From assembly GCF_034702125.1 (NCBI RefSeq), contig NC_085860.1, positions 55,373,242 to 55,437,241 on the forward strand: a DNA stretch of 64,000 bases, written 5' to 3'. The notes below the pieces were generated by a model. The model had not been told where the DNA came from. It made no database searches and saw only the letters and a program-made list of their open reading frames with translations. Made by a program: the position numbers and the translations under genes. This document shows, piece after piece, positions 45,834 through 56,644 of the stretch (position 1 is its first letter; every line of letters starts with the position of its first letter). The stretch comes from Engraulis encrasicolus (taxonomy: Eukaryota > Chordata > Actinopteri > Clupeiformes > Engraulidae).

Positions 45834-46625
45834 CTGCCAAAGGGGAAAAAAGTGTGAGGCAAAGAAGATGGATCTAACAAGAAGCATCATTTTGTTTCTT
45901 TTCCGGTATCCACTTTACAGTATGTCGGGTGAACGCCCCTTTAGGAGACCTTCGGTTAGGAGACCTTCGGAGTCCTGAGGTTGAGAATCAATGAAGTCCC
46001 CTTAACACTGTAGATGGCGGTAGTGCACGTCTTGCGCAAACACCTCAAAAAGAGAAGAAGAAGTAGGGGACAACGCCCCCTTAGGAGACCCAACTTGAGC
46101 ACACGCTTTGGCATTGAGAGGGAGTGTTTTTTGCGATATGTTGCTCTGATTCAGTATTTTTGTGTAAGGTGCGCGCACATCTCAGAGTAGCAAATGTGAC
46201 AAAATTGAACTATGACACCTGACGAAGACCTTGCTGGTCGAAACATTGTGCCTTTTTCTTTCACATTAAATCATGAAAAGGGAGCTTTTGTGGTGTGCGA
46301 ATATATATTCTCATTCGCACTCTGACAAAGGGAAACACACAACGATGCAGGGGCGCATTTCTCAACATCGTTGCGAACTACTGCAGATGGGGTCGCCGGC
46401 AGGCATATTCACTATTTGCTGAAAATACTCAACTACATCATAACAACATTGCTATGACAGTGCCGAGAGCCTTAAGTAGCAGATTAAGACATAGATATTA
46501 CACTTTTGGTGACAGTAAGCTTATAACATAGGTGCAGCGCTAAGGGGTTAAGCAACGATGCATTTGAGAAACGGGATCCAGGTCGGTAAGACTTCAGAAT
46601 AGGGTTCATATGTGGGCCACTAATG
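45834..46625. other. pcsk5 intron with hammerhead-like core at 46206-46240
   Basis: 46206-46240 reads CACCTGACGAAGACCTTGCT and continues GGTCGAAACATTGTGC, the best preserved CTGACGA / GACC-loop-GGTC / GAAAC copy in the window. The inverted pair GCATTTCTCAACATCGTTGC (46356) and GCAACGATGCATTTGAGAAA (46552) marks a decayed foldback with about 200 bp between arms. Confidence 0.5.
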
Positions 46626-47000
46626 CAGTGTTTCCCAACCTTTTTCTTAAGGGACCCATGTTTTTACTATTGTAAGCTTTGGTGACCCAACCAAGCGAGC
46701 GCCCGCACGAGACGGAGTCACAAGATGCCCTCCGTTTCCTGTGAAAACTTATTTTAGTTATTTTATTCCTCAATTCGTCTTTGGTCAAATATAGAATAAA
46801 TGTTTAATGTAGCACTTACAATTTGTTGCGTCTATGCATTTATTAGTTAAATGGGCTAAATGGGCTATATATATTTAATGGGCTAAATGGGCTATATATA
46901 TTTAAAACGAAACCCCTTAAAATCAAGAGGGCTCCGCGACCCCCTGTGGATCTTTGGCGACCCATAAGGGGGGTCCCGACCCATAGGTTGGGAACCACTG
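46626..47000. mobile_element. hAT-like MITE, CAGTGTTTCCCAACC ends
   Basis: It starts CAGTGTTTCCCAACCTTTTT and ends GGTTGGGAACCACTG. Flanks CACTAATG and CCCTAATG agree at 7 of 8 bases. It contains a small internal tandem of GGGCTATATATATTTAA. Confidence 0.85.
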
Positions 47001-47165
47001 CCCTAATGCACGCCTCGCTGTTGGCATAAATGATTTGAGTGATTTGTCAGACTTGTTTTCATAAACGTCTTGCTTGTTGCCGATAAGGCCTTGATTATTG
47101 ATAGAATTGTGATAAGGACCTACGGTAGTAGGCCCTTGATATCTCATAAGTCACCTTTACATACA

Positions 47166-47515
47166 ATGAGGTTATGTTTTCCTTCACGTTCGTTTGTTTG
47201 TCTGTTTGCCGGTTCTGTGTGTTTGTCTGTCAGCAGGATAACTCAAAAAGTCATGTATGGATTTTGATGAAGTTTGTGGAGTTGTTGGAAATGACACAAG
47301 GAACAAGTGATTCAATTTTGGTGGTGATCCGGATCCAGAATTCTTTTTACAGATTCTTCACCATTGTAGGATAGGGTGAATTGTGACACTGCAGTTTCTA
47401 ACTTCACAAAAACAAGGCAGAAAGACTTGAACAAAATTAGGGTGCAACATAGTCAAATGCTCTATCAAACAGCTTCCTTGGCAGAGGTCTGGTCTCTCTT
47501 TGCATTTCTAGTTAG
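47166..47515 (+). mobile_element. CTCCGCC repeat element, second copy
   Basis: It begins AATGAGGTTATGTTTTCCTT, lacks most of the (TGTC)n, keeps CAGCAGGATAACTCAAAAAG and GGTGGTGATCCGGATCC, and ends CTTCCTTGGCAGAGGTCTGG. It provides the uninterrupted reference for the nested insertion at 12120-12473. Confidence 0.65.
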
Positions 47516-48420
47516 GCATGTATTTGTGGTTAAAATGTGAGCCCTATTCTGAAGTGTTACTAACAGCCAGGTCTACTCTCCAGAGACAAACAAATTCTGA
47601 TTTTCACGTCAAATACAGAAGAGTGAACAGGTCAGTCAATGGAAGAGATGAAATGTTTTGAAGCTACAAAAGAGGTCCTGTTGCCTTATGCTAATAGATA
47701 CATATTTCCCACACATACAACAAGTTTGTTGACTCTTTTCATCAAATGTAAAACTTAAAATGTATGCAAGTAATCTCTTGTCTCCATTTAGACATGTTTG
47801 TGGCATTTGGCTTTCTTTTTAAAAAAAACTTTGTTACATCACAAAACGAAATAATGACACACGGTGACAGTGACAGAGCAAATAACGGGCACACCAAAAA
47901 CAAATACACAACCTTAATTAAGAACTGAACACACCTCTGGCCTGTGGGAGAATGACTGTGTTTACACAGGTTTACACAATGTTTACACATACTGAAGACA
48001 ATATGTTCTAGAGAACTGATGAGCTCTAAAGAACACACAGATGACAAATTAAAAACTTTGATCTGTCTACAGTATGTGCGTGAGTACTTTTCCCGGGCGT
48101 GTTGTGTTAACGTCCGGGCAGCATCCTAGGAGTTTGTGGAAAGAGGGAGTGGAGTGCCTGTGCGTGTGCCCATGACGTGTGAATGTCTAATAGTTAATAA
48201 AGGGTGGCACCATCATACTACCCATGTTGGCACGGACATCTGACAGTATGCTTGCAAAGGGCAATTATTTGGTTTGGTGATAATAAACAGGTTCGTTTGC
48301 AATGGATATTCAAAATAAGACTGAACCATGGCAGCTATATTGGTCTCCGAGCCGCTTTTTAAAACATAATCTTCATCTTTGATATCTTTATTACTTTACT
48401 ACTCGACTCCATCTCACCAC
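47516..48420. other. pcsk5 intron, nothing recognised
   Basis: No repeat or exon signature recognised. Confidence 0.3.
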
Positions 48421-48545
48421 GTTTCACCTTGGCATTCCTGTACGAATGTCTCATAATGCATCCCATTGAGGAACTCTTCCAAACAGGTGCCCGCGTAAAA
48501 CTTCAGGTGACACCAGAAATGTATAACATGTCTGTTCTCCATGCG
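48421..48545 (-). pseudogene. Relic copy of the 3' part of pcsk5 exon 52065-52307
   Basis: On the minus strand it reads YAGTCLEEFLNGMHYETFVQ then ECQ and GTGAAA. The real exon ends YEGTCSKECPLATYYETSMQ then ECQ and GTGAGT. The copy has lost the paired KECP cysteine, has no usable acceptor in phase 1, and its donor is weakened. The flank AGGTGACACCAGAAATGTAT is shared with the second relic near 52780, so the duplicated unit included intron sequence. Confidence 0.75.
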
Positions 48546-51236
48546 AAGGACATTGACTTGACTTGTTGAAAGAAGCGTTATTACTGTAATATACTTTATG
48601 GATATATACTTTTACACTTTTATAGACGGTGTCATGGAACGTTCTTAATGTCATCGCTCCTAAAAGGCATGATGCAACTCCATGCAAAGTTTAAATTAGT
48701 GCATGACTTCGTATTCTGCTGCGTGGATTTACGCACATTTACTTTTGTCCCGGAAGGGCTTTATGCAGGTTGCATAAGGGGCGGGCTTATACAGACGCAC
48801 GGTTTGGATATGCCAGATGAAGCGGAAATACAGTCACACAGTCTCGAGGAATGTTACGAGGACGTCATTGGGTTTTGGAGGGCTCACTTAGGTTTTGTCT
48901 CTTCTTTAGATGTTGGCAAGAGCGCAATGTTGTCGGTGATTTGCGCTACTACCAAGCTTCAAGCGAGCGCGCACTCCGTTCGGTAGAGTGAGGGGGAGAT
49001 ATGCATATCCACTGGACCTCCTAAAATGAATATAGGCCTAGTCCTGTCTGGTTTGGCCTGGAGTGTCACATTAAACATTGCATTAGACGAATATGTCAGG
49101 GTTAGGCTATAGCCTACTTTTGAGAAGTCCATTGATTGTCTTGACTTCTATTTGGATTTGGAGTGATGGTACATTAAAAAATGCAAATAAAACCATTGAT
49201 CATGACAGAGCTGCGCGGTCACACTAGATTTCGCCGCCAATCCTATTGATAACTGATGCATTACATTTAACTTCTATCTACATCCAATGAGAATGACGGG
49301 GGTGTGTCCATTCTGCAGTTAGCCATCAGACAGACTCAAATCTCAAGTTTATAAGGGAGCAGCGGAGCAGAGGAGGTGGGAGGGAGGGAGAGAATCACAG
49401 GATAGCAAACATGCTATTCGCATATTTTTTTATGTTTCAAGCGAGGAGTTAAGTGACGTCTGATGCTATAGAGACCTATGAAACTATGCTTTTATGAAAG
49501 GCGATAGAGGGAAAACGTTGTCATTGGCAATGAGATAGTCAGTAAATGCAGTTGGTCTAGGTCTACAAATAGTTCGGAATCTAAAATTAATCGAAGTCAC
49601 ACATGAATGTATGGTGGCAAGAAACATCTTATTTTAATTCATTATTTGGAGCAAGTGCCGAGGCGCGCATGGCAAGCAGGGAGAGAGGGAGAAAGGCGAA
49701 CGATAGAAGACAGAAATATCTGTGCTGATGATAAATATGCCTAATTGAAATGCACATTTGCTCTACTCAATATGGGGTTTACTTAAACTAGTGATTCATT
49801 TGTTATCACCCTCAATATAATCCGGACAGGCTTCAGAATTTTCCGTCATCCATCAGAAGAATCCGTCAATGACGGACATTTGTCGGTTAACGCGACCTAT
49901 GTGTTAAGTGCAAACCCTTCTCCTTTAGGTTGGCTTAAAATTAGCCATCTGTACAGGACATGTTTTTTATTTCATTTTTTATCATTTTTATTTTTTGCGG
50001 GTCATATTGGGCGGGTCGGGCGGGTTGCTTTGAAATCTCTCGCGGGCCGGGCGGGGCGGGTGGAAATAGGCCTATGTTAACCCTAGTTGTTTTCAAAACG
50101 AGACAGCTAATTCATTCATTCAAAGACATGGAGAACTACATTGACTATTGTAGTATTTCCTAAATACTGTTAAAATATGATGCCATCCGATACATGGAAG
50201 AAGTGCAGTTGAATAAAAATTATCTACGTTGTGCCCATTTTAACAGCCTTGTTTACGTTAGCTTGCTAGCCAGATACTAGCAAACTGGTTGGCTGAAGCA
50301 AATTTGTGTAAAGTTAAACGTAGGTCTAAGTGTTCAAATACTCTAATGAAACGGCTATATTGGTCTGAATTTGGCTCGTGGTACACTTTTACACGGATTG
50401 GTGATAGTCCCAACAGGTTTGGCACCAACTGTGTTTTTAAAGGTAGGGTCCTACAAATCCACAAGCGGTGACTTCTCCTCACGTTAACGAAATCCAGGCT
50501 AATTATTTATTAGCAATTAATGGCCATGAACTGTGCCCTCGTCCCATATGCTGTCCATCGTTGGTGAATGAATGAAGTAGCTGGGCTCATAGTTTGATAC
50601 AGATGTCCGTGGTTGGGCTACAAATATCTGAATTTGTTCTTAATCTTGTGCAACAGTAAACAGGTGGAATTACCTCTGGGTCGGACAGGGCTAGCCAGCT
50701 GTTAGCCACCCTGCTACGGTGATGCCAGCCTGCTGCCTCCCGGCTTTTACGGATCAAGAGTAAGTAGGACGTTATACATCTTATAATATTCAACATCATT
50801 ACTGTCACGGGATAGAGATGTGAAAGAGCGTTGTCCATTCATATGCAATGCAATGTCTGATTGTCATCCTACGAAATTTAAATGAAAGCTCTAAGTTTAG
50901 CTCTACACCTGTTGCCTTTTCAGATCGGAGCGCTGATGTGATGTTTCCCCGTCGACTGATGAGGGAAGGAAGGCAGCCACGGCACGCGATTGTTCAACAT
51001 GACAGTGAGACAGAAAAATAATGTCAAGAAAAATAAAAAATCATGATGAGTGAAGTCAGGTTGTGTTTTTTTCCGGGAGCTTATTTAAACGGTGTCTAGG
51101 CTAGGTCCGTGTTATCTGTAGAATTAAATAAATGCTGTTTGAAACGATTGCTTAACTGCTTTAGTGTTAGTTTATTGGGATTATAGCATAATAAGAAAGT
51201 AACTTCATTAACACTCATCCAAAATGGTCCCAGCCC
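48546..51236. other. Low-repeat part of the pcsk5 intron
   Basis: About 2.7 kb are comparatively free of recognisable transposons and microsatellites. There are moderately CpG-containing stretches (around 48750-49000 and 49640-49700). The sequence around 49990-50080 has GGGCGGGTCGGGCGGG-type repeats. I see no exon of the repeat type on the minus strand. It could hold an enhancer, but nothing in the sequence proves it. Confidence 0.3.
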
Positions 51237-51565
51237 TGAACATTTATGAGTTCGGAATTAGTCCGTAACTGATAAAAAAAATAGTGGATCCGTGAAGGAT
51301 GCAATAAGTGGACACGGAATGAGTCCGCATTGGATGTCGCGCCTCCGAAACGGGCTCACTGCGGAGGTAAGCTTTTGCACGCGGATCCGTTACGGGTGAC
51401 AAACGGGTCCTTTTTGAGTCCGCGCCACACCTCCGCGTCGGATGATAGACGGCGTGCAAGTGGACGCCGATACGGGTCCGTTTACCGGATCCGTTTCGGA
51501 GGATGACCTCCGGAGAGTGGACTCCGGTACGGATCCATTACGGAGTACTTTTGCTGTGTGGGTGA
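51237..51565. mobile_element. CpG-rich MITE-like repeat with TCCGTNACGG motifs
   Basis: Many short inverted motifs (GGATCCGT, ACGGATCC, CCTCCGAAACGG, CCGTTTCGGAGG) give the stretch a foldback character. Its right end is TTACGGAGTACTTTTGCTGT, a phrase common next to fish MITE termini. Exact ends are uncertain. Confidence 0.5.
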
Positions 51566-51864
51566 GGCTATGTTAGGCTAAATTAATATGATTATACGAT
51601 CGTGAAGTTTTTACATCTACCCCAAAAATGGACGCGTAGTGCCCCCTATGTGTGATTGCTGTCATAAAAATGGAAAACAACATTTATTTTTCATTTTCTG
51701 TGCCACTCTCAAATGAAATACCGCGCTTGTGTAGCTGTGTTGATCCGATGCAGTGTATTGTTTGCGGAAGTGTACCGGAAATTAAGTTAGGGCCATAGAA
51801 TGTTCATGCCTTGTTTTTGTTTTGACTGTAAACGTTCCATGAAACTATTGGTCTATTGGTTTGT
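51566..51864. other. pcsk5 intron, nothing recognised
   Basis: Short stretch without recognisable signals. Confidence 0.3.
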
Positions 51865-52041
51865 TGAACAAGATCTTCTCCATACTCCACCATTTTCAAT
51901 GTCCAGAAATCTACATTTTTACCTGCAAACTTCCTGTACATTGATAATACTAGTAAATATTAACTGTGGGTAGCCCAGTTTCACTAAGCAGCATAGTTGC
52001 AATACCCCCTCTGTCCACCATCCTACACAGTGCACCTTTAA
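51865..52041 (-). mobile_element. MITE family A, partial copy beside a pcsk5 donor
   Basis: It carries AAGATCTTCTCCATACTCCA and AAGCAGCATAGTTGCAATAC, and ends CACAGTGCACCTTTAA at 52041. The terminus lies 23 bases from the exon boundary at 52065. The other half of the element is missing. Confidence 0.75.
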
Positions 52042-52064
52042 CCATTAGGCCACGGCTGACTCAC

Positions 52065-52307
52065 CTTGGCACTCCTGCATGGATGTCTCATAGTACGTGG
52101 CCAGAGGGCACTCTTTTGAACAGGTGCCCTCGTAAAGCTTTGGCGTGGGCGTGGCGCACGTCTCGCAGTCGTCTGCCAGGGCACCCGAACAGGTGGCACA
52201 GGTGTGGTGGCACGGGACGCACAGACCCTCGTCCAGGTCCTCGAAGTAGCCCTCGGGACAACTGGCCTGGCACACGCCATTCAGCAGCAGGTACAGGAAA
52301 CTACACT
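52065..52307 (-). CDS. pcsk5: pcsk5 exon: furin-like cysteine repeats
   Basis: 243 bp, phase 1 at both ends. After acceptor TGTTTTGACCAG the junction codon makes K-CSFLYLLLNGVCQASCPEGY. The exon continues FEDLDEGLCVPCHHTCATCS, GALADDCETCATPTPKLYEG and TCSKECPLATYYETSMQECQ. Twelve cysteines. An acceptor placed later, at GTGTAG, would break the phase, which decides the start. The LYLLLNG stretch is the usual hydrophobic strand between repeats. Donor GTGAGT. Two decayed copies of its 3' half lie in the introns on either side. Confidence 0.88.
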
Positions 52308-52484
52308 CTGGTCAAAACATTGCATCGCATTTACATGTAGCAGATATGCTACCCAGATATGCCAACGTTGTGACGACGTCATTTTACTACCTAGTATACA
52401 CCATTCTGCAGCAAGTACAGGAAATTACATTACATTACATTACATTACATCACACACACAGACACACACACAGACATAGACACA

Positions 52485-52618
<134 letters not shown>

Positions 52619-52724
52619 AGCACACAGGCAAGTGACAAAGATGCACAGCAAAATGCATTCGGAACAGACACATGCATGTATGAGCATGCGCGTACACACA
52701 CACGCTCGCACACTGGAGTATGAT

Positions 52725-52840
52725 TTCTGGTCTCGCAGTGTCCTCGTAAAGCTTCAGCTATGCTGCAAAAGCAGGTGACACCAGAAATGTATAACATCTA
52801 TACATATGTATAACATGTAACAACATCTGTTCTCCATGTG
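52725..52840 (-). pseudogene. Second relic of the duplicated pcsk5 exon region
   Basis: On the minus strand GAAGCTTTACGAGGACACTG corresponds to the AAGCTTTACGAGGGCACCTG part of exon 52065-52307. It is followed by the same flank found at the 48.5-kb relic, ACATTTCTGGTGTCACCTG. Only a few codons are recognisable. Confidence 0.6.
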
Positions 52841-52936
52841 AATGACACACACACACACACGCACACACTCACAGGAGTATGTCATGTGGTCTATACAAGT
52901 GACAGAGTCACCCAGGAAGAGGCATTGGCACTATGG

Positions 52937-53238
52937 GTGCATTCCAATATGCGACCTTGCATCCTCCATTTCTGCTTGTGGCCTCGCCTTGCCTCCTGGC
53001 TCCTCCTCCGTGGAGAAAACAAATAAGTTTCCCCGCTGTCCACCTAGCCAAAACAATTTCTGGGGGAATATTCTTCATTCTCCATCCAGTTTGCAAATGA
53101 GAATATGACTTTACAATTGAACTTTTGCGAGATATTGAAATATAATGCTGTTGTCAGTGATGTCATCATGACGTATTACTTCCTGGTACGAGGCCACGAG
53201 CACAAGCGGAGGACGCAAGGTCGCACATTGGAACGCGC
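52937..53238. mobile_element. MITE family B copy, GTGCATTCCAATATGCGACC ends
   Basis: The left end GTGCATTCCAATATGCGACC is mirrored by GGTCGCACATTGGAACGC at the right. The interior keeps GCTTGTGGCCTCGCCTTGCC, GTGGAGAAAACA and CCCCGCTGTCC in common with 4195-4439. It fills most of the short intron between two pcsk5 exons. Confidence 0.8.
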
Positions 53239-53269
53239 AGAGAGACTCAAGACAGTAAGGGAGCGAGCG

Positions 53270-53271
<2 letters not shown>

Positions 53272-53338
<67 letters not shown>

Positions 53339-53345
53339 AGACACA

Positions 53346-53378
<33 letters not shown>

Positions 53379-53386
53379 CACACACA
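53272..53386 (+). repeat. (CA)n microsatellite directly at a pcsk5 donor
   Basis: (CA)n with CACAGA and ACGACA interruptions. It ends at the ACTCAC of the donor, so on the transcript the 5' splice site GUGAGU runs straight into (UG)n. Confidence 0.96.
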
Positions 53387-53391
53387 CTCAC

Positions 53392-53618
53392 TGGAGCACG
53401 TCTTGTCGTCCGTGCAGGTTTCGCAGTGTGCAGCGCATCGTCTGCAGTTTCCGTCCGCGGCGGCGTAGCTGCGCTCCAGAGAGCAGTTCACGTGGCAACG
53501 GCCGCCCTCGAGGAAGTGGCCCTCGGTGCAGGACAGGCACTCTGACCGCGACGTGTCGCACGCCAGGCAGGGACGCTCACAAGCCTCGCACGTGCCCTCA
53601 GAGGTCTCGAAGAAACCA
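53392..53618 (-). CDS. pcsk5: pcsk5 exon: furin-like cysteine repeats
   Basis: 227 bp, phase 2 in, phase 1 out. Joined to the upstream exon it gives CPD-GFFETSEGTCEACERPCLAC, then DTSRSECLSCTEGHFLEGGR, CHVNCSLERSYAAADGNCRR and CAAHCETCTDDKTCS. Thirteen cysteines. The phase 2 junction GA|T makes the Asp of the CPDGFF motif, which supports the splice assignment. The acceptor has a weak pyrimidine tract, TTGAATATGTGTGCAG. The donor GTGAGT is followed by (UG)n. Confidence 0.88.
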
Positions 53619-53668
53619 CTGCACACATATTCAAGTGCACACACGAACGCATGTCAATACACGCACGC

Positions 53669-53669
<1 letters not shown>

Positions 53670-53719
<50 letters not shown>

Positions 53720-53743
53720 CACACACACACACACACACGCACG

Positions 53744-53791
<48 letters not shown>
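53670..53791 (+). repeat. (GACA)n followed by (CA)n
   Basis: Twelve GACA units, then CA and CGCA units. In the transcript this lies about 50-170 bases upstream of the acceptor of exon 53392-53618. Confidence 0.96.
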
Positions 53792-53795
<4 letters not shown>

Positions 53796-54281
53796 ATATA
53801 TACAGTCAAGATGTGGTCATCGGTGTGGAATGGCACTTGACCATGACATGACTGCGACATGTCTCGGATCATACCAGCCTGTCTTGACCAATCTTCATTA
53901 ATTGCACATTGCACAAGTAAGGTGAAGTATGAACAGTCAATTAGTAAGGTAAGTACACAGTTTTGCTCAGAATTTTGCCATGCACACAACATTATGAGTG
54001 ACAGATCAGAATTAAAAAAGGAGAAATTCTTGGTGCGCTGTTGCATCTTTGACCGAGACAGCAATTCCCTGTTTAGCCTGATATTCGGCTCGGTTCAGCC
54101 TGACTGCCAGGACACACGCTTGCTTGCACACACAGGTTTCATATAATTCCAGTAGTTTAGTTCATGCCTACCTGTAACACAGCAGGTATGTCAGGTTATA
54201 TATTGTACTGAGTGAAAGTCTACAGTTATGGTATGTACCCAGGACTATCAGCTTGCATCAGAACAGTGAGTTACATATGAA
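53792..54281. other. pcsk5 intron, nothing recognised
   Basis: No coding or repeat signature recognised. Confidence 0.3.
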
Positions 54282-54309
54282 CACACACACACACACGCAC
54301 GCACACACA

Positions 54310-54350
<41 letters not shown>

Positions 54351-54359
54351 ACGCACACC

Positions 54360-54413
<54 letters not shown>
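54282..54413 (+). repeat. (CA)n microsatellite
   Basis: Two CA blocks separated by CACGCACACCTAA. Confidence 0.96.
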
Positions 54414-54609
54414 TATGGTCCTGGTAGCCTTAACGTTGTGTTAACCTTGTATTGTATGGGTTCAATGAAAGAGACATGCGTCTAACCAAACCCCAGCTGT
54501 TTGAGGGCTGAGGGTTGTACACTCATGGTAGTCCTATATGTTCCACTGTTTGAGCATGTTTAACTTTCTGCATCATAATTGTAAGACGATTGCAGCATCC
54601 ATGGCAGTC

Positions 54610-55412
54610 ACAACGCAACGCAACACGACACGACACGACACGACACAAACAAAAACACAACACAACACAACACAACACAACACAACACCAACACAACACA
54701 ACACAACACAACACAAACAACACAACACAACACAACACAACACAAACAAAAAAACAAACACAAACACAAACACAACACAACACAACACAACACAACACAA
54801 ACACAAACACAACACAAACACACACACACACAAACAAAAACAAACACACACACACACACACAAACACAAACACAAGCACAAACACACACACAAACACAAA
54901 CACACACACAACACAAACACACACACAAACAAAAACACAAACACAAGCACACACACAAACCCAAACAAAAACACAAACAAAACACAACACAACACAACAC
55001 AAACACACACACAAACACAAACAAACAACACAACACAACACAACACAACACAACACAACACAACACAACACAAACAAAAGCACAAACACAAACACAAACA
55101 ACACAAACACAAACACAACACAACACAACACAAACAAAAACACAACACAACACAAACACACACACAAACACAAACAAACACAAATACAAACACAGACACA
55201 CACACACAAACACACACAAACACAAACACACACACAAACACACAACACACACACAAACACACAACACTACACAACACAACACAACACAACACAACACAAC
55301 ACAACACAACACAACACACAAACACAAATACAAACACAGACACACACACACAAACACACACAAACACAAACACACACACAAACACACAACACACACACAA
55401 ACACACACACTC
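54610..55412 (+). repeat. 800-bp (ACACA)n/(ACAAAC)n low-complexity satellite at a pcsk5 donor
   Basis: The tract mixes CAACA, CACAAA and CA units and contains higher-order duplications. One is a block with CACAAATACAAACACAGACA at about 55178 and 55318, repeated at a spacing of about 140 bases. It runs directly into the donor of exon 55415-55613. It has almost no G on the plus strand. ORFs of 245-382 codons on both strands are composition artefacts. Confidence 0.95.
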
Positions 55413-55414
55413 AC

Positions 55415-55613
55415 TCAGGGCAGTTAGACCAGCAGCGTCCCTGGTGCAGGAAGAGCTTGAAGGGGCCGCTCTTGCAGGTGACACACTTGTCACTGTCCCC
55501 CTCGCACGTCTCGCAGTTGGGGGAGCACTCCTCACACAGCTGCGTCTGGGCGTTGGCGAAGGACCCCGGGACACAGTGCTCCACGCACGCACCCTCCTGG
55601 TCCAGAATATGGC
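55415..55613 (-). CDS. pcsk5: pcsk5 exon: furin-like cysteine repeats
   Basis: 199 bp, phase 1 in, phase 2 out. It reads G-HILDQEGACVEHCVPGSFAN, AQTQLCEECSPNCETCEGDS, DKCVTCKSGPFKLFLHQGRC and WSNCPD. Ten cysteines. The donor at GA|GTGAGT is required by the phase of the next exon; the alternative two codons on would run into TGA. The acceptor CTTGTACGCCGTAG has a weak pyrimidine tract. The donor is followed at once by the 800-bp repeat. Confidence 0.88.
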
Positions 55614-56294
55614 CTACGGCGTACAAGTGGCACAACATTGCATATACCGCCAGGTCAACACATACAATACAACTATTCTAATATAAAAGGATTTAGTTGA
55701 CTTGCTACACGGCCCTACAAAGAAAAAACAGGCAGTAAATGCACTGTTACTGAAAATGAAAATTAGTTATTATGATTTGAAATTAAATTAAATGATTGAT
55801 CTGCAAATGATATAGAGTATAGAGTCACAAAACAGCCACATGTCAATACAGCTGAATAATTGAAGTCATTTTACTCAGTTTGGAGCTATGCACAGCTGCC
55901 TTTTTGCTATGTAGGGCAGTATACATGTAGTGTACAGCAGCACAACATCACATACATATAGTATAGAGGTGGTCAGATACAATATGGAATATAATTGCAT
56001 TTACTGTAATTGAAAAAAAAGATTTGTCTTCCGACAGAACTACTACTGCTGTCTAAACTTTACTAGTCTAGTACTACACTACAACAACATTAGACTTAGA
56101 AGTAATTCATTACGCCTTGGTTGTTGCCATTCTGTTTTTTTTTAACCTTCACAAGAAAAGCCTTCAACTTTGTGTACATGACACAGCTATCTTCAAGTAT
56201 CAACAACCATGAAAGATTTTGGAGTATAAATTCTTCAGTTGGGATCCTATTCACAGCCCATGATATTTACAAAATATCAATGTGCTCATTAAGC
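55614..56294. other. pcsk5 intron, nothing recognised
   Basis: AT-rich, no recognised signal. Confidence 0.3.
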
Positions 56295-56600
56295 CCTCTA
56301 GGGCCCGATGTCCCCAAATAATGAATCCAAAAGGACTCTCTTCTTACAAGCTGATTGTCCATATCCCCCTTCCAGCAGTGTTTTTGGTTATGTTCCCTGC
56401 CCTGATATGTTGATATGATCCCAACTCCCCAAATAAAGAATCCGAAAAGACTCTGTTCTTAGAAACGGATTGTCCATATTCCCCTTCCTGCAGTGTTTTT
56501 TGTATATATTCCCTGCCCTGATATGTTGATATGATCCAAACTCCCCAAATAATGAACCCAAAAGGACTCTCTTCTTAGAAGCATTGTCCATATTCCCACC
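56295..56600 (+). repeat. Tandem repeat, about 116-bp unit, 2.5 copies
   Basis: The unit contains CCCCAAATAATGAATCCAAA, AGGACTCTCTTCTTA, GATTGTCCATAT and CCCTGCCCTGATATGTTGAT. Copies begin near 56308, 56423 and 56541. Confidence 0.8.
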
Positions 56601-56644
56601 CCTGATACGGATATGGACAATTAGCGTCTATGAAAAGAGCCCTT

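Noticed and set aside
48648..48986. 112-codon plus-strand ORF
   Set aside because: No recognisable domain, no splice or promoter evidence, and it lies inside a pcsk5 intron. It could be chance.
52725..52840. Additional functional pcsk5 exon between 52307 and 53392
   Set aside because: Exons 53392-53618 and 52065-52307 join in phase to give KTCS-K-CSFLYLLLNG, a normal repeat. The relic has too few codons and no splice sites.
54523..55692. ORFs of 245-382 codons on both strands
   Set aside because: They consist of TH/NT/CV-type dipeptide runs from (ACACA)n DNA, open in several frames at once. Only the last part, on the minus strand, is a real pcsk5 exon.
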